Source: an archaeon
GTDB taxonomy: Archaea > Nanobdellota > Nanobdellia > Woesearchaeales > GW2011-AR9
Assembly: GCA_023259115.1 (NCBI GenBank)
Contig: JAHFQW010000018.1
Coordinates: 1-32,064 of the forward strand
Direction of reading: 5' to 3'
Length of the DNA: 32,064 nucleotides
Shown here: positions 16,510-26,032 of the stretch, one piece after another
Position numbering within the stretch: the first letter of the stretch is position 1
How the letters are laid out: each line of letters begins with the position of its first letter
Made by a program: the position numbers and the translations under genes
Notes under the pieces: generated by a model
Told to the model about the DNA's origin: nothing
What the model saw: the letters and a program-made list of their open reading frames with translations, nothing else
Database searches by the model: none

Positions 16510-17823
16510 CTACCATTTAAACTTTTTGCGTTGAGTGAATTGGAATAGAGTGAGGATGAGGATAGTGGCTTTGAGGGTGTAATAAAATGCAAAATAAGGG
16601 ATTAGGGGGACCCAGCCAAATTTGTTGATTTTTTCGTTGGCGTTTTTGTGGGCGACGTAAAAGAAATAAATACCTAATATGGTTAATGAGAGGATGATGA
16701 AGCCTTTACGAAAATCGGTGAGAAGAAAAGTGAGGAAGGTGATTTTGATTTTGAATGTGGCAAGATAAGGGGCTATATTGAAATTTATGAGAAAGAGTTC
16801 TTTTATATTTTCAACCCAGGGTTGTATTATGAAAGTGATGGCGATGGCGATTCCCGTTATGGCGAGAAGATATCCTGCGGCGTTTTTGACCATTTGCATC
16901 ATACCAAAATCCCCATATTTACGGTTGGCAATCAGGTTGCGATATTGGTGTACGCAGAGGATGCTGCCAAGGTACCATCTTCTGCGTTGGCGATAAAATT
17001 GTTTTAGTTTACTGGGGGCGGTGGTGTAGACGTAGCCATTGGGACATTGTTTGATGCGGTACTGATGAGATTGTATGCGATAGGCGATTTCTTGATCTTC
17101 GGTGATATTTTTTTCATCAAAGCCGCCGAGCTGTTTTATGATTTTGGTGTTATATAGTGAGAATGGGCCGGGAGCAACGTAGAGTGAGTCGAGCTGACTG
17201 GTGATTCTGCCTATTAAGATGATGACAAGGTACTCGAGCCATTGCACTTTTTGTAATATGTTTTTTGGTTCATGGACTTTCATGGCAGGGGTGATGATGG
17301 CGAGTTGGGGGTCGTTTTCTTGTTCATATATTGTGAGCATTTTTTTGAGGGTGAGGGGTTCGACGAAGGAATCGGCATCAAGACAGGCAAAGAATTCACC
17401 AGTTGCGTGGGTTAGGGCGATGTTGAGTGAGGCGGCTTTTCCACGGTTGCTGTGGCTGATGAGATGAAAATAGGGTTTATCTTGAATGTATTGGGTAATT
17501 TTTTCTTTTGTTTGATCTGTGGAGCCGTCGTTGATAACGAGCACTTCGATTTTGTCTTTGGGGTAGTTGATGTTATAAATTGATTCTAGGGTTTTTACAA
17601 TGGTGGATTGTTCGTTATAGGCTGGAACAAGTATAGAAATAAATGGATGATGAGAAATGTTGAATGTATTGTTTAATGTATTTTTGAGAGAGGTATTTCT
17701 TTGCGAATTGGCGCGGGGGTCTACTTTAGGGTTTTGTTCAACATATACTAGGAAGAGAAAGATGGAGAAGTAGAGGGAGATTATGTAGGTAATCCATAAT
17801 AAGATGTCGATAATGATATTCAT
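16510..17823 (-). CDS. Processive-type GT2 membrane glycosyltransferase (BcsA/HasA/PgaC-like)
   Basis: 437 aa; FISILVPAYNEQSTIVKTLESI, VLVINDGSTDQT, FFACLDADSFVEP, ITEDQEIAYRI (TED) and RQRRRW (QxxRW-like), with C-terminal TMs. Confidence 0.92.
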   Translation of the reverse strand: MNIIIDILLWITYIISLYFSIFLFLVYVEQNPKVDPRANSQRNTSLKNTLNNTFNISHHPFISILVPAYNEQSTIVKTLESIYNINYPKDKIEVLVINDGSTDQTKEKITQYIQDKPYFHLISHSNRGKAASLNIALTHATGEFFACLDADSFVEPLTLKKMLTIYEQENDPQLAIITPAMKVHEPKNILQKVQWLEYLVIILIGRITSQLDSLYVAPGPFSLYNTKIIKQLGGFDEKNITEDQEIAYRIQSHQYRIKQCPNGYVYTTAPSKLKQFYRQRRRWYLGSILCVHQYRNLIANRKYGDFGMMQMVKNAAGYLLAITGIAIAITFIIQPWVENIKELFLINFNIAPYLATFKIKITFLTFLLTDFRKGFIILSLTILGIYFFYVAHKNANEKINKFGWVPLIPYFAFYYTLKATILILTLFQFTQRKKFKW

Positions 17824-17885
17824 AATACACGCTCAAAATAACTTGAAATCTCTCTTCTTGAGGTTATTTCCCAGGGTTTATTTTT

Positions 17886-19445
17886 CTACTTTTTAGGTGG
17901 TAGGATTGTTGTTTTTATTGGTTCTGGGTGAAATTCCCATACTTCATTATTTTCTGACGTATGAACTAATTTAAATCTTTCGTTTTTTAAGAGAAATAGG
18001 ACGTTTTGGTTAGAGGGGAGGGTTTGACGCATTTGAGTTGTTATATACATAAGAGTTATATTCTGTTCTTCTAAGAGGGGGAAGAGTTGGGTGATATAAG
18101 AGGAGTCTAGGATTGATTGAGATATGTTTTGAATTTGAGGAACTGATTGCAGGGTGCTTAGAGGAGTTATATGGGTGTAATATTTTATGTAATTACCGTT
18201 TTCTGGAAGGGAGAAGATTTTTTGTTGAGGTGCGGTGAGTTTGTTGAGTTCAGTGAGGGGATAGGTTTGGCTTATCCAGGTGAGGGAGCTGATGTCTTGG
18301 GCAGAGGGATTGAGATCATTTACACGAAGCAGATAGGTTGTGGTTGAGAAGATGAGGCCGAGTAGGATTATGAAGAGGGTGAAATTTTTAAGAGGAGGAA
18401 TTGTCCATTGTCGCTGCAGGAGGTGAAGGAAGGCAATGGAGCTGAGGTAGGCTATCATAATGGCGAATATAATGGTTATTTGTGTATGCCAGAAATATAG
18501 TGTGAGACAGATGAGGCCAAAGAGAAGAGAACTATAAAATGTTTGTTTTTGTTTTCGGGTGAGGATGAATCCAATAAATCCGAGTATGGCGAGGAAAATG
18601 CTTATTCCGGCAACTGAGCCAAAATCAGAGAGAAAGTCGTTCCAATGGTTTTGAAGATAGAATGGTCCTGCGATTAATGATTCTGATAGAGTGCTTGCGC
18701 CGAAGATTTTGAGGAGGAAGATAATTCCCACTATGGTGAGAATTATTTGAAAGAAGTTTGTTATGTTTTGAACTGATTCTGTTTGTGGTTGATTATGAGT
18801 TGTACTGATTCTTTGATTATTGTTTTGGTTATGATTTAGGCTATAATAATATAATAATAGAAGAGCGAGTGTGAAGAAAATCTGCCAGACATCGAAGAAT
18901 ATAATGGTGAAGAAGGAAATTAGGGAGAGGATGTGACTTAGGCTGAGGGGAGTTGTTTTCTTTTGTTTGAAGGCAAGATTTTGTGTAGAGGTGAGGGTAT
19001 AGAATCCGAGTGCGAGGAGGAAGAAGTAGAGGCTATAGGAGCTGAGGGTTGTGAGGGTGTACATAAATGCGGGTGTTATGATTAGAAAAAGGTGAAATAG
19101 AGCGTTTTGTTTTTTAGGAATATTTAGATGTTCTAGTGTTTTTAATGAGAGGTGGAGTGTGACAAGGCTGAGAACAAGAGGAATGATAATTAAAGTGGAG
19201 AGAGGGAGGTGACGCTGTAAGAAATGTAGAGTTAGATGCGGGAGGTCGTACCAAGGGGCAGTTAGGGATTGGGTGAGATGATAATAACTCTCGTCGCCGC
19301 GAATGAGCGGTTGATGAGTGGTTATGTTTTGAATGATGGGGATTAGTGCGATGAGAAGCAGGATTATTGTGAGGTAGAGTTTATGATAGGTTAGGAGATG
19401 ATTTTCAATATGTTGTTCGATGTTGGATTTTTTTGGCTGGGTCAT
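17886..19445 (-). CDS. Multi-TM GT-C-like protein
   Basis: 519 aa; RGDESYYHLTQSL motif after TM1, many TMs, soluble C-terminus; 4-bp overlap with the upstream ORF. Confidence 0.7.
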   Translation of the reverse strand: MTQPKKSNIEQHIENHLLTYHKLYLTIILLLIALIPIIQNITTHQPLIRGDESYYHLTQSLTAPWYDLPHLTLHFLQRHLPLSTLIIIPLVLSLVTLHLSLKTLEHLNIPKKQNALFHLFLIITPAFMYTLTTLSSYSLYFFLLALGFYTLTSTQNLAFKQKKTTPLSLSHILSLISFFTIIFFDVWQIFFTLALLLLYYYSLNHNQNNNQRISTTHNQPQTESVQNITNFFQIILTIVGIIFLLKIFGASTLSESLIAGPFYLQNHWNDFLSDFGSVAGISIFLAILGFIGFILTRKQKQTFYSSLLFGLICLTLYFWHTQITIIFAIMIAYLSSIAFLHLLQRQWTIPPLKNFTLFIILLGLIFSTTTYLLRVNDLNPSAQDISSLTWISQTYPLTELNKLTAPQQKIFSLPENGNYIKYYTHITPLSTLQSVPQIQNISQSILDSSYITQLFPLLEEQNITLMYITTQMRQTLPSNQNVLFLLKNERFKLVHTSENNEVWEFHPEPIKTTILPPKK

Positions 19446-20926
19446 GAGAGTTCACGCAGCGAGCAGCGAATTTTATATATTTTGGTTTGGTTTTGATACG
19501 CGATAGGATAGAAACATTGTTTGGTGATGTATTTCGCGGGGGTTTTAGTGTATTCTTGTTGGGTGGAAGAAGTGATTACAAGATACTGGATGTTATATTT
19601 GTCGGTTAGGCTGAGTGCTTGTGTTTGAAAACTGGAGGAGAAGATGGTATTTATGTCGGCGAGTCTTGTGTCGATGTCGGGCTCAAGAGCGAATTGGTCG
19701 TCTATAATATTTTTACGATGACTATAATAAGTGAGGAGGTGACCTTCTTTGAGGGAGGCGAGAATGTTGCTATTGGGTTCAGTATTTTTTTCTAGCCAAC
19801 GAAATGCACTGATTTCTTCGGAGGAGGGGGTGTCTTGATTTAGAGCAACGGTGAGGGAGGGGAAAATCATGCTGGCAATTAAAATTATTATGGTTATGAC
19901 AGAGAACCAATGGTGGTAGTTTGAGATTTTCATTTTTTGGATGTACTCAAAGACTTCTTGATAAAATGAGGCAAATAAAATGGAGAGGATGAGGCCAAAA
20001 AAAGCGAGAGTGGTTTTGAAGGGTAATAATCTAAACCAGGTGAGGAGGGTGGTTGAAATGACGAAGCTTATGAGCAGGAAAGATTTGGCGGTTTTGAGTT
20101 GGAATAAGGAGCGATAGACAACGTATATGCCTATTAAGAATGGAACGATACTTACTAACACAAGGCTTTGCGCTAATGAGAATTTTGGAAAATATTGCAA
20201 AATTATATCATTGGGGATGTTATGCCAGATGAAGCTTGATCCTTCGGCGAGGAAGTTTTTTTTGAAGAAGAGTATTTGGCTCCAGAGGAAAAAGAAGCAG
20301 GAGAAGAGGATGGTTTCTAATTCGGCACGGTCGATTTTTTTTCCTTCGGTGAATGAGAGGATGATGTAGATGCCAAAGCCTATGAGCAGTAGGAATGTGG
20401 CGGAACTGGTGAAGCAGAGAAGGAAGAATAAGAGGAGGTAACTATAGAAATATTTTTTGGTTTGGATGTTGAGAAAAGCGTAGATGCAGAGAAAGAGCAG
20501 GGGGAGAAAGAGGGTTTCTACGGTTACGTCATTGGTATAGTATAAGATGGGGAGGAATCCGGCGATGAGCGCGGTGTAGAGAGGGGCGTTTTTGTTATCG
20601 GTTATTTTGGTGGCTATGAGGTAGGTGATAATGGTGAGTGAGGCGATGAGAAGATTGGGGAGAATTTTTGCGGTGATTTCAAGAGGGATGAGCAGGCTTG
20701 TGAATGCGAGGAGGTAGTGGAATACGGGGAGAAAACGATATTCTCGGCCGCCGTAGGAGAGAGGGTCGGTGTAGAGTGGCGTGCCGGTTTGGGCGATATG
20801 CTGGGCTTGACGAAGATGAAAGTAGGATTCGTAGGTGAAGTTGGGTGTGAGAAACGCAAGAGTGATTCTGAGGATAGCAATTATGAGAAAGATACTTACA
20901 AGTATGTAGAGTTCTCTTTTTTGCAT
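19442..20926 (-). CDS. Multi-TM GT-C-like (STT3/PMT-like) protein
   Basis: 494 aa; TPNFTYESYFHLRQAQHIAQTGTPLYTDPLSYGGREYRFLPVFHYLLAF, many TMs, soluble C-terminus. Confidence 0.72.
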   Translation of the reverse strand: MQKRELYILVSIFLIIAILRITLAFLTPNFTYESYFHLRQAQHIAQTGTPLYTDPLSYGGREYRFLPVFHYLLAFTSLLIPLEITAKILPNLLIASLTIITYLIATKITDNKNAPLYTALIAGFLPILYYTNDVTVETLFLPLLFLCIYAFLNIQTKKYFYSYLLLFFLLCFTSSATFLLLIGFGIYIILSFTEGKKIDRAELETILFSCFFFLWSQILFFKKNFLAEGSSFIWHNIPNDIILQYFPKFSLAQSLVLVSIVPFLIGIYVVYRSLFQLKTAKSFLLISFVISTTLLTWFRLLPFKTTLAFFGLILSILFASFYQEVFEYIQKMKISNYHHWFSVITIIILIASMIFPSLTVALNQDTPSSEEISAFRWLEKNTEPNSNILASLKEGHLLTYYSHRKNIIDDQFALEPDIDTRLADINTIFSSSFQTQALSLTDKYNIQYLVITSSTQQEYTKTPAKYITKQCFYPIAYQNQTKIYKIRCSLRELS

Positions 20927-21064
20927 CGATGGAAGGAAGCATAGGGATTTTATAAATGTGATGGGTATTTTGCATTTGTGATGTTAGAGTGCATTTAACA
21001 ATACTATTTCTTTTAGATTTTTTTACCATAATCTTTATGTAGATACTCTGCTTTTTTTGAGTTT

Positions 21065-21745
21065 ATGTTAAAGATATCTAGTGGGGTTGATTTTTTGGAT
21101 GAGTTTTTAGGAGGAGGGTATGATACTGATGTTATTACAACAGTATATGGGCCGTCGGGGGTAGGTAAGACGAATTTGTGTTTGCTGTGTGCGGTGCATG
21201 TGGCGTTATCAGGGAAGAAAGTTATGTTTATGGATACGGAGGGGGGCATTGCGGTGGAGCGAATCAAACAGATTACACCAAGATATGAGGAGGTGTTGGA
21301 GAGGGTACTTTTTTTTAATCCGGTGACGTTTGTTGAACAAAAAGAGTTGTTTGAACAGATTCGGGAGATGGTGTATGAGAATGAGAGTTTTGGGTTGATT
21401 GTGGTGGATTCGATTTCGATGTTGTATAGGTTGGAGTTAGGGAAGAATGAGGAAGTGTATGAGGTGAATTCGTCTCTTGGTCGACAGATGGCGTATCTGG
21501 TGGAGATTGCGCGCAAGAAAAAGATTCCGGTGCTTATTACAAATCAGGTGTATGCGGATTTTGATAACAAAGATAAGGTTAAGATGGTGGGTGGTGATTT
21601 ATTGAAGTATGGTTCGAAGTGTTTAATTGAGCTTGTGAAGTTTGCGAATTGCCGGGGACTGGTGCTGCGAAAACACAGGTCGATGCCGGAGGGTTTAGAG
21701 TTGAAGTTTAAGATTGTGGAGAGAGGAGTGGAGGTTGTGAGATAG
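21065..21745 (+). CDS. radB: RadB, archaeal RecA-superfamily recombinase paralog
   Basis: 226 aa; Walker A GPSGVGKTNLCLL, VMFMDTEGG, FGLIVVDSISMLYRLEL (Walker B), IPVLITNQVYAD. Confidence 0.93.
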   Translation: MLKISSGVDFLDEFLGGGYDTDVITTVYGPSGVGKTNLCLLCAVHVALSGKKVMFMDTEGGIAVERIKQITPRYEEVLERVLFFNPVTFVEQKELFEQIREMVYENESFGLIVVDSISMLYRLELGKNEEVYEVNSSLGRQMAYLVEIARKKKIPVLITNQVYADFDNKDKVKMVGGDLLKYGSKCLIELVKFANCRGLVLRKHRSMPEGLELKFKIVERGVEVVR

Positions 21746-21822
21746 ATTTGGTTGTTATTTTTGGAGGGAGAGTTTTTATGGTTTTGATTCTTTATTTGAG
21801 AAGATGATTCAGGCGTAGTAAT

Positions 21823-21831
21823 CTTTATAAA
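21823..21831 (+). promoter_or_regulatory. Strong archaeal TATA box, probable promoter of the uS2 leader
   Basis: ctttataaa within aatctttataaataaag, ~165-173 nt upstream of the uS2 ATG. Confidence 0.5.
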
Positions 21832-21995
21832 TAAAGCGTGAAATTGATTATTCATAGCCGAAGTTGGTCAATGATAGATCAATGGAGCTGCATGAGGCAA
21901 AAAAAAGTGCAGACAAGATTAATTGGTTTATTCTTGGGTTGCTAAGTTAGAATTAAAAAGTGCTTAATTGAATAGTGCTTTAAAGGTGAAATATT

Positions 21996-22601
21996 ATGGC
22001 AGAACAAACAGAACATTTATTGATTGATTCAAATGAATATTTGAAGTCAGGGATTCATATCGGGACGAAGTTTAAGACGAAGTATATGAGTAATTTTATT
22101 TATAAAACACGTCCAGATGGTCTTTCGGTGTTGAATCTGAAGAAGATTGATGAGCGGGTGGGGATGGCAATTAATATGTTGTGTCATTATGCTCCCTCGG
22201 AGATTTTAATTATTAGCAGACGGGAGAATGGCTGGAAGGGGTTAAAGCAGCTGCATAAGTGGACGGGAATTGAAGTGATTCATGGCAGATATCCTCCTGG
22301 GATTTTGACAAATAGTAATTTAGAGACGTTTACGGAGCCGAAAATTTTGATGGTGGCTGATCCATGGCCAGATAAGAATGCGGTGGATGATGCGCATAAG
22401 ATGGGAATTCCTATTATTGCGTTATGTGATACAAATAATCAATCCAATAAGTTAGATTTAGTGGTTCCTTGTAATAATAAAGGAAAGAGATCGGTGGGAC
22501 TTGTGTTCTATTTAATTGCACGGGAGTATATGAAACGCAAGGGATTGCTGTTAGGTAATGAAGAACCTAAGTTTACGGTGGATGATTTTGTTGAGGAGTA
22601 G
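21996..22601 (+). CDS. rps2: Small ribosomal subunit protein uS2 (archaeal)
   Basis: 201 aa; SGIHIGTKFKTKYMSNFIYKTRPDGLSVLNLKKID, GRYPPGILTNSNLETFTEPKILMVADPWPDKNAVDDAHKMGIPIIALCDTNN. SD aaggtga upstream. Confidence 0.97.
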   Translation: MAEQTEHLLIDSNEYLKSGIHIGTKFKTKYMSNFIYKTRPDGLSVLNLKKIDERVGMAINMLCHYAPSEILIISRRENGWKGLKQLHKWTGIEVIHGRYPPGILTNSNLETFTEPKILMVADPWPDKNAVDDAHKMGIPIIALCDTNNQSNKLDLVVPCNNKGKRSVGLVFYLIAREYMKRKGLLLGNEEPKFTVDDFVEE

Positions 22602-22722
22602 GGGGTAGATTTTTTTACTCTCGTACTTTTATACTCTTATTATGATTATTATTTTACTTTTTCATTTTTGGTTTTAGATGTTTTTGAGGGTTTATGATTA
22701 GATGTTTTTGACGGAGGGATTT

Positions 22723-23523
22723 ATGATGGAATTTTCAGATATCGAGAGATGTATTTTAAATGGATTTAGTTTGGATGAGCTAGAGAAGAGATTAAAGCCG
22801 TGTAAACCACAATTTGAAGATAAGGTGTGGATTGATACTTCGAGCGGTGGTTTTCTTGCACCTCATGAGAAATTACTTGGGGTTGTGCGAGCAGACTATG
22901 ATCTACTTTGTTCTATTGGAAAAACGTATGAGGAGATGGCGGGGTTTGCGGCTAAGGTTTTAGAATATGAGAAAATTCGAGAAGATAAAGTAGATGGCAA
23001 CTGGTTGATGCGACGGGCTAGAGAACTGTCATTGGGATTTGAAAAATTTGTTTTGAATAGGGGTAGAGAAATTGAGCGAGAGAGTATGTCTCTGGAGGGC
23101 AATGTTTGTCTTGATGCAGAAAAATTTACATTTGCGCGAATTATTTCAGGGGGATTTCAGAGTTGTCCTTGGGGATGTAATGGCAGTGATGTATTTGGCT
23201 ATCAAACGGTGGGTTCGGGAGAGGTTTATGTTTTTGAATCGGGAAAAGAAATTTCAGATTTGATGGAGCGAAGGTTTGAAGGGCATTTGCCCATTAGTAT
23301 GAATCATAATCTTTCTAGAACAGAAAGAGATACTCTATTAAAAGAATTTGATACGAGTTTGGGTATTGAATTTGGGGGAATGAGTAGGGTGTTATATTTA
23401 TCAGCTTATACTGTTGTAACGGATTTAACGCCGCATTTGATTGCGTCACATTATTTCTTTGAGGGGGAGGCTTGCTATCGAACTGACCCGCGAAAGTTGT
23501 TGGACGTTGTGGGTCTTAAATAG
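22723..23523 (+). CDS. Hypothetical protein
   Basis: 266 aa from ATG 22723 (SD-like ggaggg just upstream); ISGGFQSCPWGCNGSDVFGYQTVGSGEVYVFESGKE, LPISMNHNLSRTERDTLL, LTPHLIASHYFFEGEACYRTDPRKLLDVVG. No family recognised. Confidence 0.7.
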   Translation: MMEFSDIERCILNGFSLDELEKRLKPCKPQFEDKVWIDTSSGGFLAPHEKLLGVVRADYDLLCSIGKTYEEMAGFAAKVLEYEKIREDKVDGNWLMRRARELSLGFEKFVLNRGREIERESMSLEGNVCLDAEKFTFARIISGGFQSCPWGCNGSDVFGYQTVGSGEVYVFESGKEISDLMERRFEGHLPISMNHNLSRTERDTLLKEFDTSLGIEFGGMSRVLYLSAYTVVTDLTPHLIASHYFFEGEACYRTDPRKLLDVVGLK

Positions 23524-23665
23524 TTTTGTATTATTATTAATTATTATTGTGATTTAATCGGTATTGTTTAATAGGTATTGTTTAATGGGTTTATATTTCT
23601 AAGTCCGTTTATTTGCTTTCTATTTTCACAAGCTTTAAAAGGGTTTTTGGTGTGATGGGTAGTAT

Positions 23666-24640
23666 ATGAAGAAAGTTGTGGTTATTGGCGGGGGAACAGG
23701 GAATTTTGTGGTTCTGTCGGGGTTGAAGAATTATCCTCTTGACTTAAGTGCGATTGTGTCGATGGCGGATGATGGGGGGAGTACGGGGGTGCTACGTGAT
23801 GAGCTTGGGGTATTGCCTCCAGGAGATGTACGACAGTGTTTGGTGGCGTTGTCAGATTCAAGTAGGTTAATGAGAAATTTAATGAATTATCGGTTTGAGA
23901 ATGGGGGGTTGGGTGGACATAGTTTTGGAAATTTACTTTTATCAGCGCTTGAGAAAGTGACGGGGAGTTTTGAGAAAGCGGTGGAAGAAACAGGACGAAT
24001 TATGAATATCAAAGGGAAAGTGATTCCGGTGACGACGCATCAAGTCCGTTTAAAGATGATTTTGAATTCGGGAAAAGTGCTGGAAGGGGAGGGGCATATT
24101 TATACATCAACAGAGATTGAGAGAGGGTTTAGCAGTATTTATCTTGAGCCGATTCCTGAGGTTAATAAGAGAGCAATTGATGAGATTATGAATGCGGATA
24201 TGGTGGTGTTTGGGCCGGGAGGATTGTATACATCGTTGATTCCAAATCTGTTGGTGGAGGGGGTAGCAAAGGCGTTGCGGGAGACGAAAGCGAAGAAAGT
24301 ATTTATTGTAAATTTGATGAATCGCCGCGGACAGACGACGAATTTTAAAGTGGGTGATTATGTACGTGAGATTAAACGTTTTACAGGAATTGATGTGTTT
24401 GATCATATTTTGGTGAATTCGGGCAAGCCTAAGAAAGAGTTGATTGAGATGTATGCGCAGGAAGGGTCGATGGTGGAAAATGATCTGATCTCTGATGGGC
24501 GGATTGTGGCGGCGGATTTACTGAGTGAGCAGAAGTCGGAGATGGCGAGTGTGGATATGCTAGCGAAACATCGGGCGTTTATTCGTCATGATTCTACAAA
24601 AGTGGCGACGGAGTTGATGCAGATTGTTGCTCATCTTTGA
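23666..24640 (+). CDS. YvcK/CofD-family protein (gluconeogenesis-factor type)
   Basis: 324 aa; VVVIGGGTGNFVVLSGLKNYPLDLSAIVSMADDGGSTGVLRDELGVLPPGDVRQCLVALSD, GHSFGNLLLSALE, VVFGPGGLYTSLIPNLLVEGV. Confidence 0.93.
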   Translation: MKKVVVIGGGTGNFVVLSGLKNYPLDLSAIVSMADDGGSTGVLRDELGVLPPGDVRQCLVALSDSSRLMRNLMNYRFENGGLGGHSFGNLLLSALEKVTGSFEKAVEETGRIMNIKGKVIPVTTHQVRLKMILNSGKVLEGEGHIYTSTEIERGFSSIYLEPIPEVNKRAIDEIMNADMVVFGPGGLYTSLIPNLLVEGVAKALRETKAKKVFIVNLMNRRGQTTNFKVGDYVREIKRFTGIDVFDHILVNSGKPKKELIEMYAQEGSMVENDLISDGRIVAADLLSEQKSEMASVDMLAKHRAFIRHDSTKVATELMQIVAHL

Positions 24641-25139
24641 TTTGGATGATACGTTGTTTGAACGGATGCCGGATGATTATTCTGATGAGGATTTGAAGAA
24701 GCTGGTGTTATTTCCTTATGCACGGGAGATTTTGACGTTACGGGATGTTAAAAAAGTGCTTGTGTCAAAGGGGGATGCGTTTTTTCAATTTCAAAAGATT
24801 CGACGATTAGGAGTTGAGAGTTTGTTTGATGCAATTTTGATTGCGGCAACGGATGAGGGAAAGAAGAGTTGTTTTCAACAGGCGCTGGCGCAGTTTCCTA
24901 CGAAAGATACTCAAGATACTAAAAATACTCAAGAGGTGTGGGTAATTGGAGATAGGGTAGATTCGGAAATTAAATATGGGAATGAATTGGGACTTAAGAC
25001 GGTGCTGTTTCGACATGAGAGAGGAAAGTATAAATCTCTGGTGCCCAAGAGTGGGATGGAGAAGCCGATGTATGTGATTGAGCGGTTTGAGGAATTACGT
25101 CGAATTTTGGGAGTGGAGGAGAGGGAGGAGAGAATTTAA
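24624..25139 (+). CDS. HAD-superfamily hydrolase
   Basis: 171 aa; LLIFDLDDTLFERM (motif I), KKVLVSKG, VWVIGDRVDSEIKYGNELGLKTVLF (motif IV). TTG start overlapping the upstream CDS; in-frame stop just upstream forces a start at 24624 or 24627. Confidence 0.85.
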   Translation: MLLIFDLDDTLFERMPDDYSDEDLKKLVLFPYAREILTLRDVKKVLVSKGDAFFQFQKIRRLGVESLFDAILIAATDEGKKSCFQQALAQFPTKDTQDTKNTQEVWVIGDRVDSEIKYGNELGLKTVLFRHERGKYKSLVPKSGMEKPMYVIERFEELRRILGVEEREERI

Positions 25140-25170
25140 TTAGGTGATTATTATTGGGTGATTATTTACT

Positions 25171-25890
25171 ATGGTTAAAGCAGTATTATTAGCGGCGGGG
25201 AGAGGAACGCGTTTATTACCACTTACGTTAGATATACCAAAGGTGCTCATTGAGGTGAATGGCAAACCGTTTTTGTGGTATGTGTTGGAGCATTTGCGAT
25301 TAGCAGGTGTTGATGAGTTTGGTTTGGTGGTGGGATATAAGAAGGAGAAGATTGCGGAATTTGTTCGTGACTATTTAGTGCATCAGGGAGGAGTGAGAAT
25401 TACACTTATTGAGCAGCAGGAGCAGGTAGGTACGGGGCATGCGGTGTTGTGTGCGAAAGCGTTTGTGGGTGAGGATAATTTTATTGTGTATTCTACGGAT
25501 AATTTGATTAGTGAATTGGATCTGCAGCGATTGCCACAGGATGATGGGTTTACGTATGTGATGGCGATGCAGGTGGAGTTTCCGGAGCGATATGGGGTTT
25601 TAGTTCATGAGGGGGAGAGGTTGAAAGAAATTCGAGAGAAACCCAAAGAGTTTTATGGCAATTGGGTGAATGCGGGGATTTATAAGTTTACACCAGAAAT
25701 ATTTACGCTGCTTGAGGGTGTGAAGGTTTCGGTGCGCGGTGAGATTGAGGTGACAGATGCAATTAATCTGCTGGCGAGACAGGGAAAAGTGAGATTGATT
25801 AAGCTGCAGGAGTATTGGTTGGATTTAGGGAAGAAAGATGATATTCCAAAGATTCATGAGTTTTTGAGAGGAAAGTTTCGAGGGGTGTAG
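25171..25890 (+). CDS. Sugar-1-phosphate nucleotidyltransferase
   Basis: 239 aa; MVKAVLLAAGRGTRLLPLTLDIPKVLIEVNGKPFLWYVLEHL, GTGHAVLCAKAFVGEDNFIVYSTDNLI, EYWLDLGKKDD. Confidence 0.93.
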   Translation: MVKAVLLAAGRGTRLLPLTLDIPKVLIEVNGKPFLWYVLEHLRLAGVDEFGLVVGYKKEKIAEFVRDYLVHQGGVRITLIEQQEQVGTGHAVLCAKAFVGEDNFIVYSTDNLISELDLQRLPQDDGFTYVMAMQVEFPERYGVLVHEGERLKEIREKPKEFYGNWVNAGIYKFTPEIFTLLEGVKVSVRGEIEVTDAINLLARQGKVRLIKLQEYWLDLGKKDDIPKIHEFLRGKFRGV

Positions 25891-26032
25891 GGAGCTTTAG
25901 ATGTGGGTTTTTCTGGCTTTTCTCATTCTTGTCTAATAGGCTCTCTCTTTTTTTTCCGATATATTTAAATGGTAGTTTGTTTTCTGAGGATTGTTGTTTT
26001 GTGGTTGTTGTGAGAGATATTTGGTGTGGATG

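Noticed and set aside
21855-21950. tRNA- or C/D-box-like RNA (gccgaagttggtcaatgatag...)
   Set aside because: No acceptor complement (cttcggc-like) downstream and no D box (CUGA) with proper spacing.
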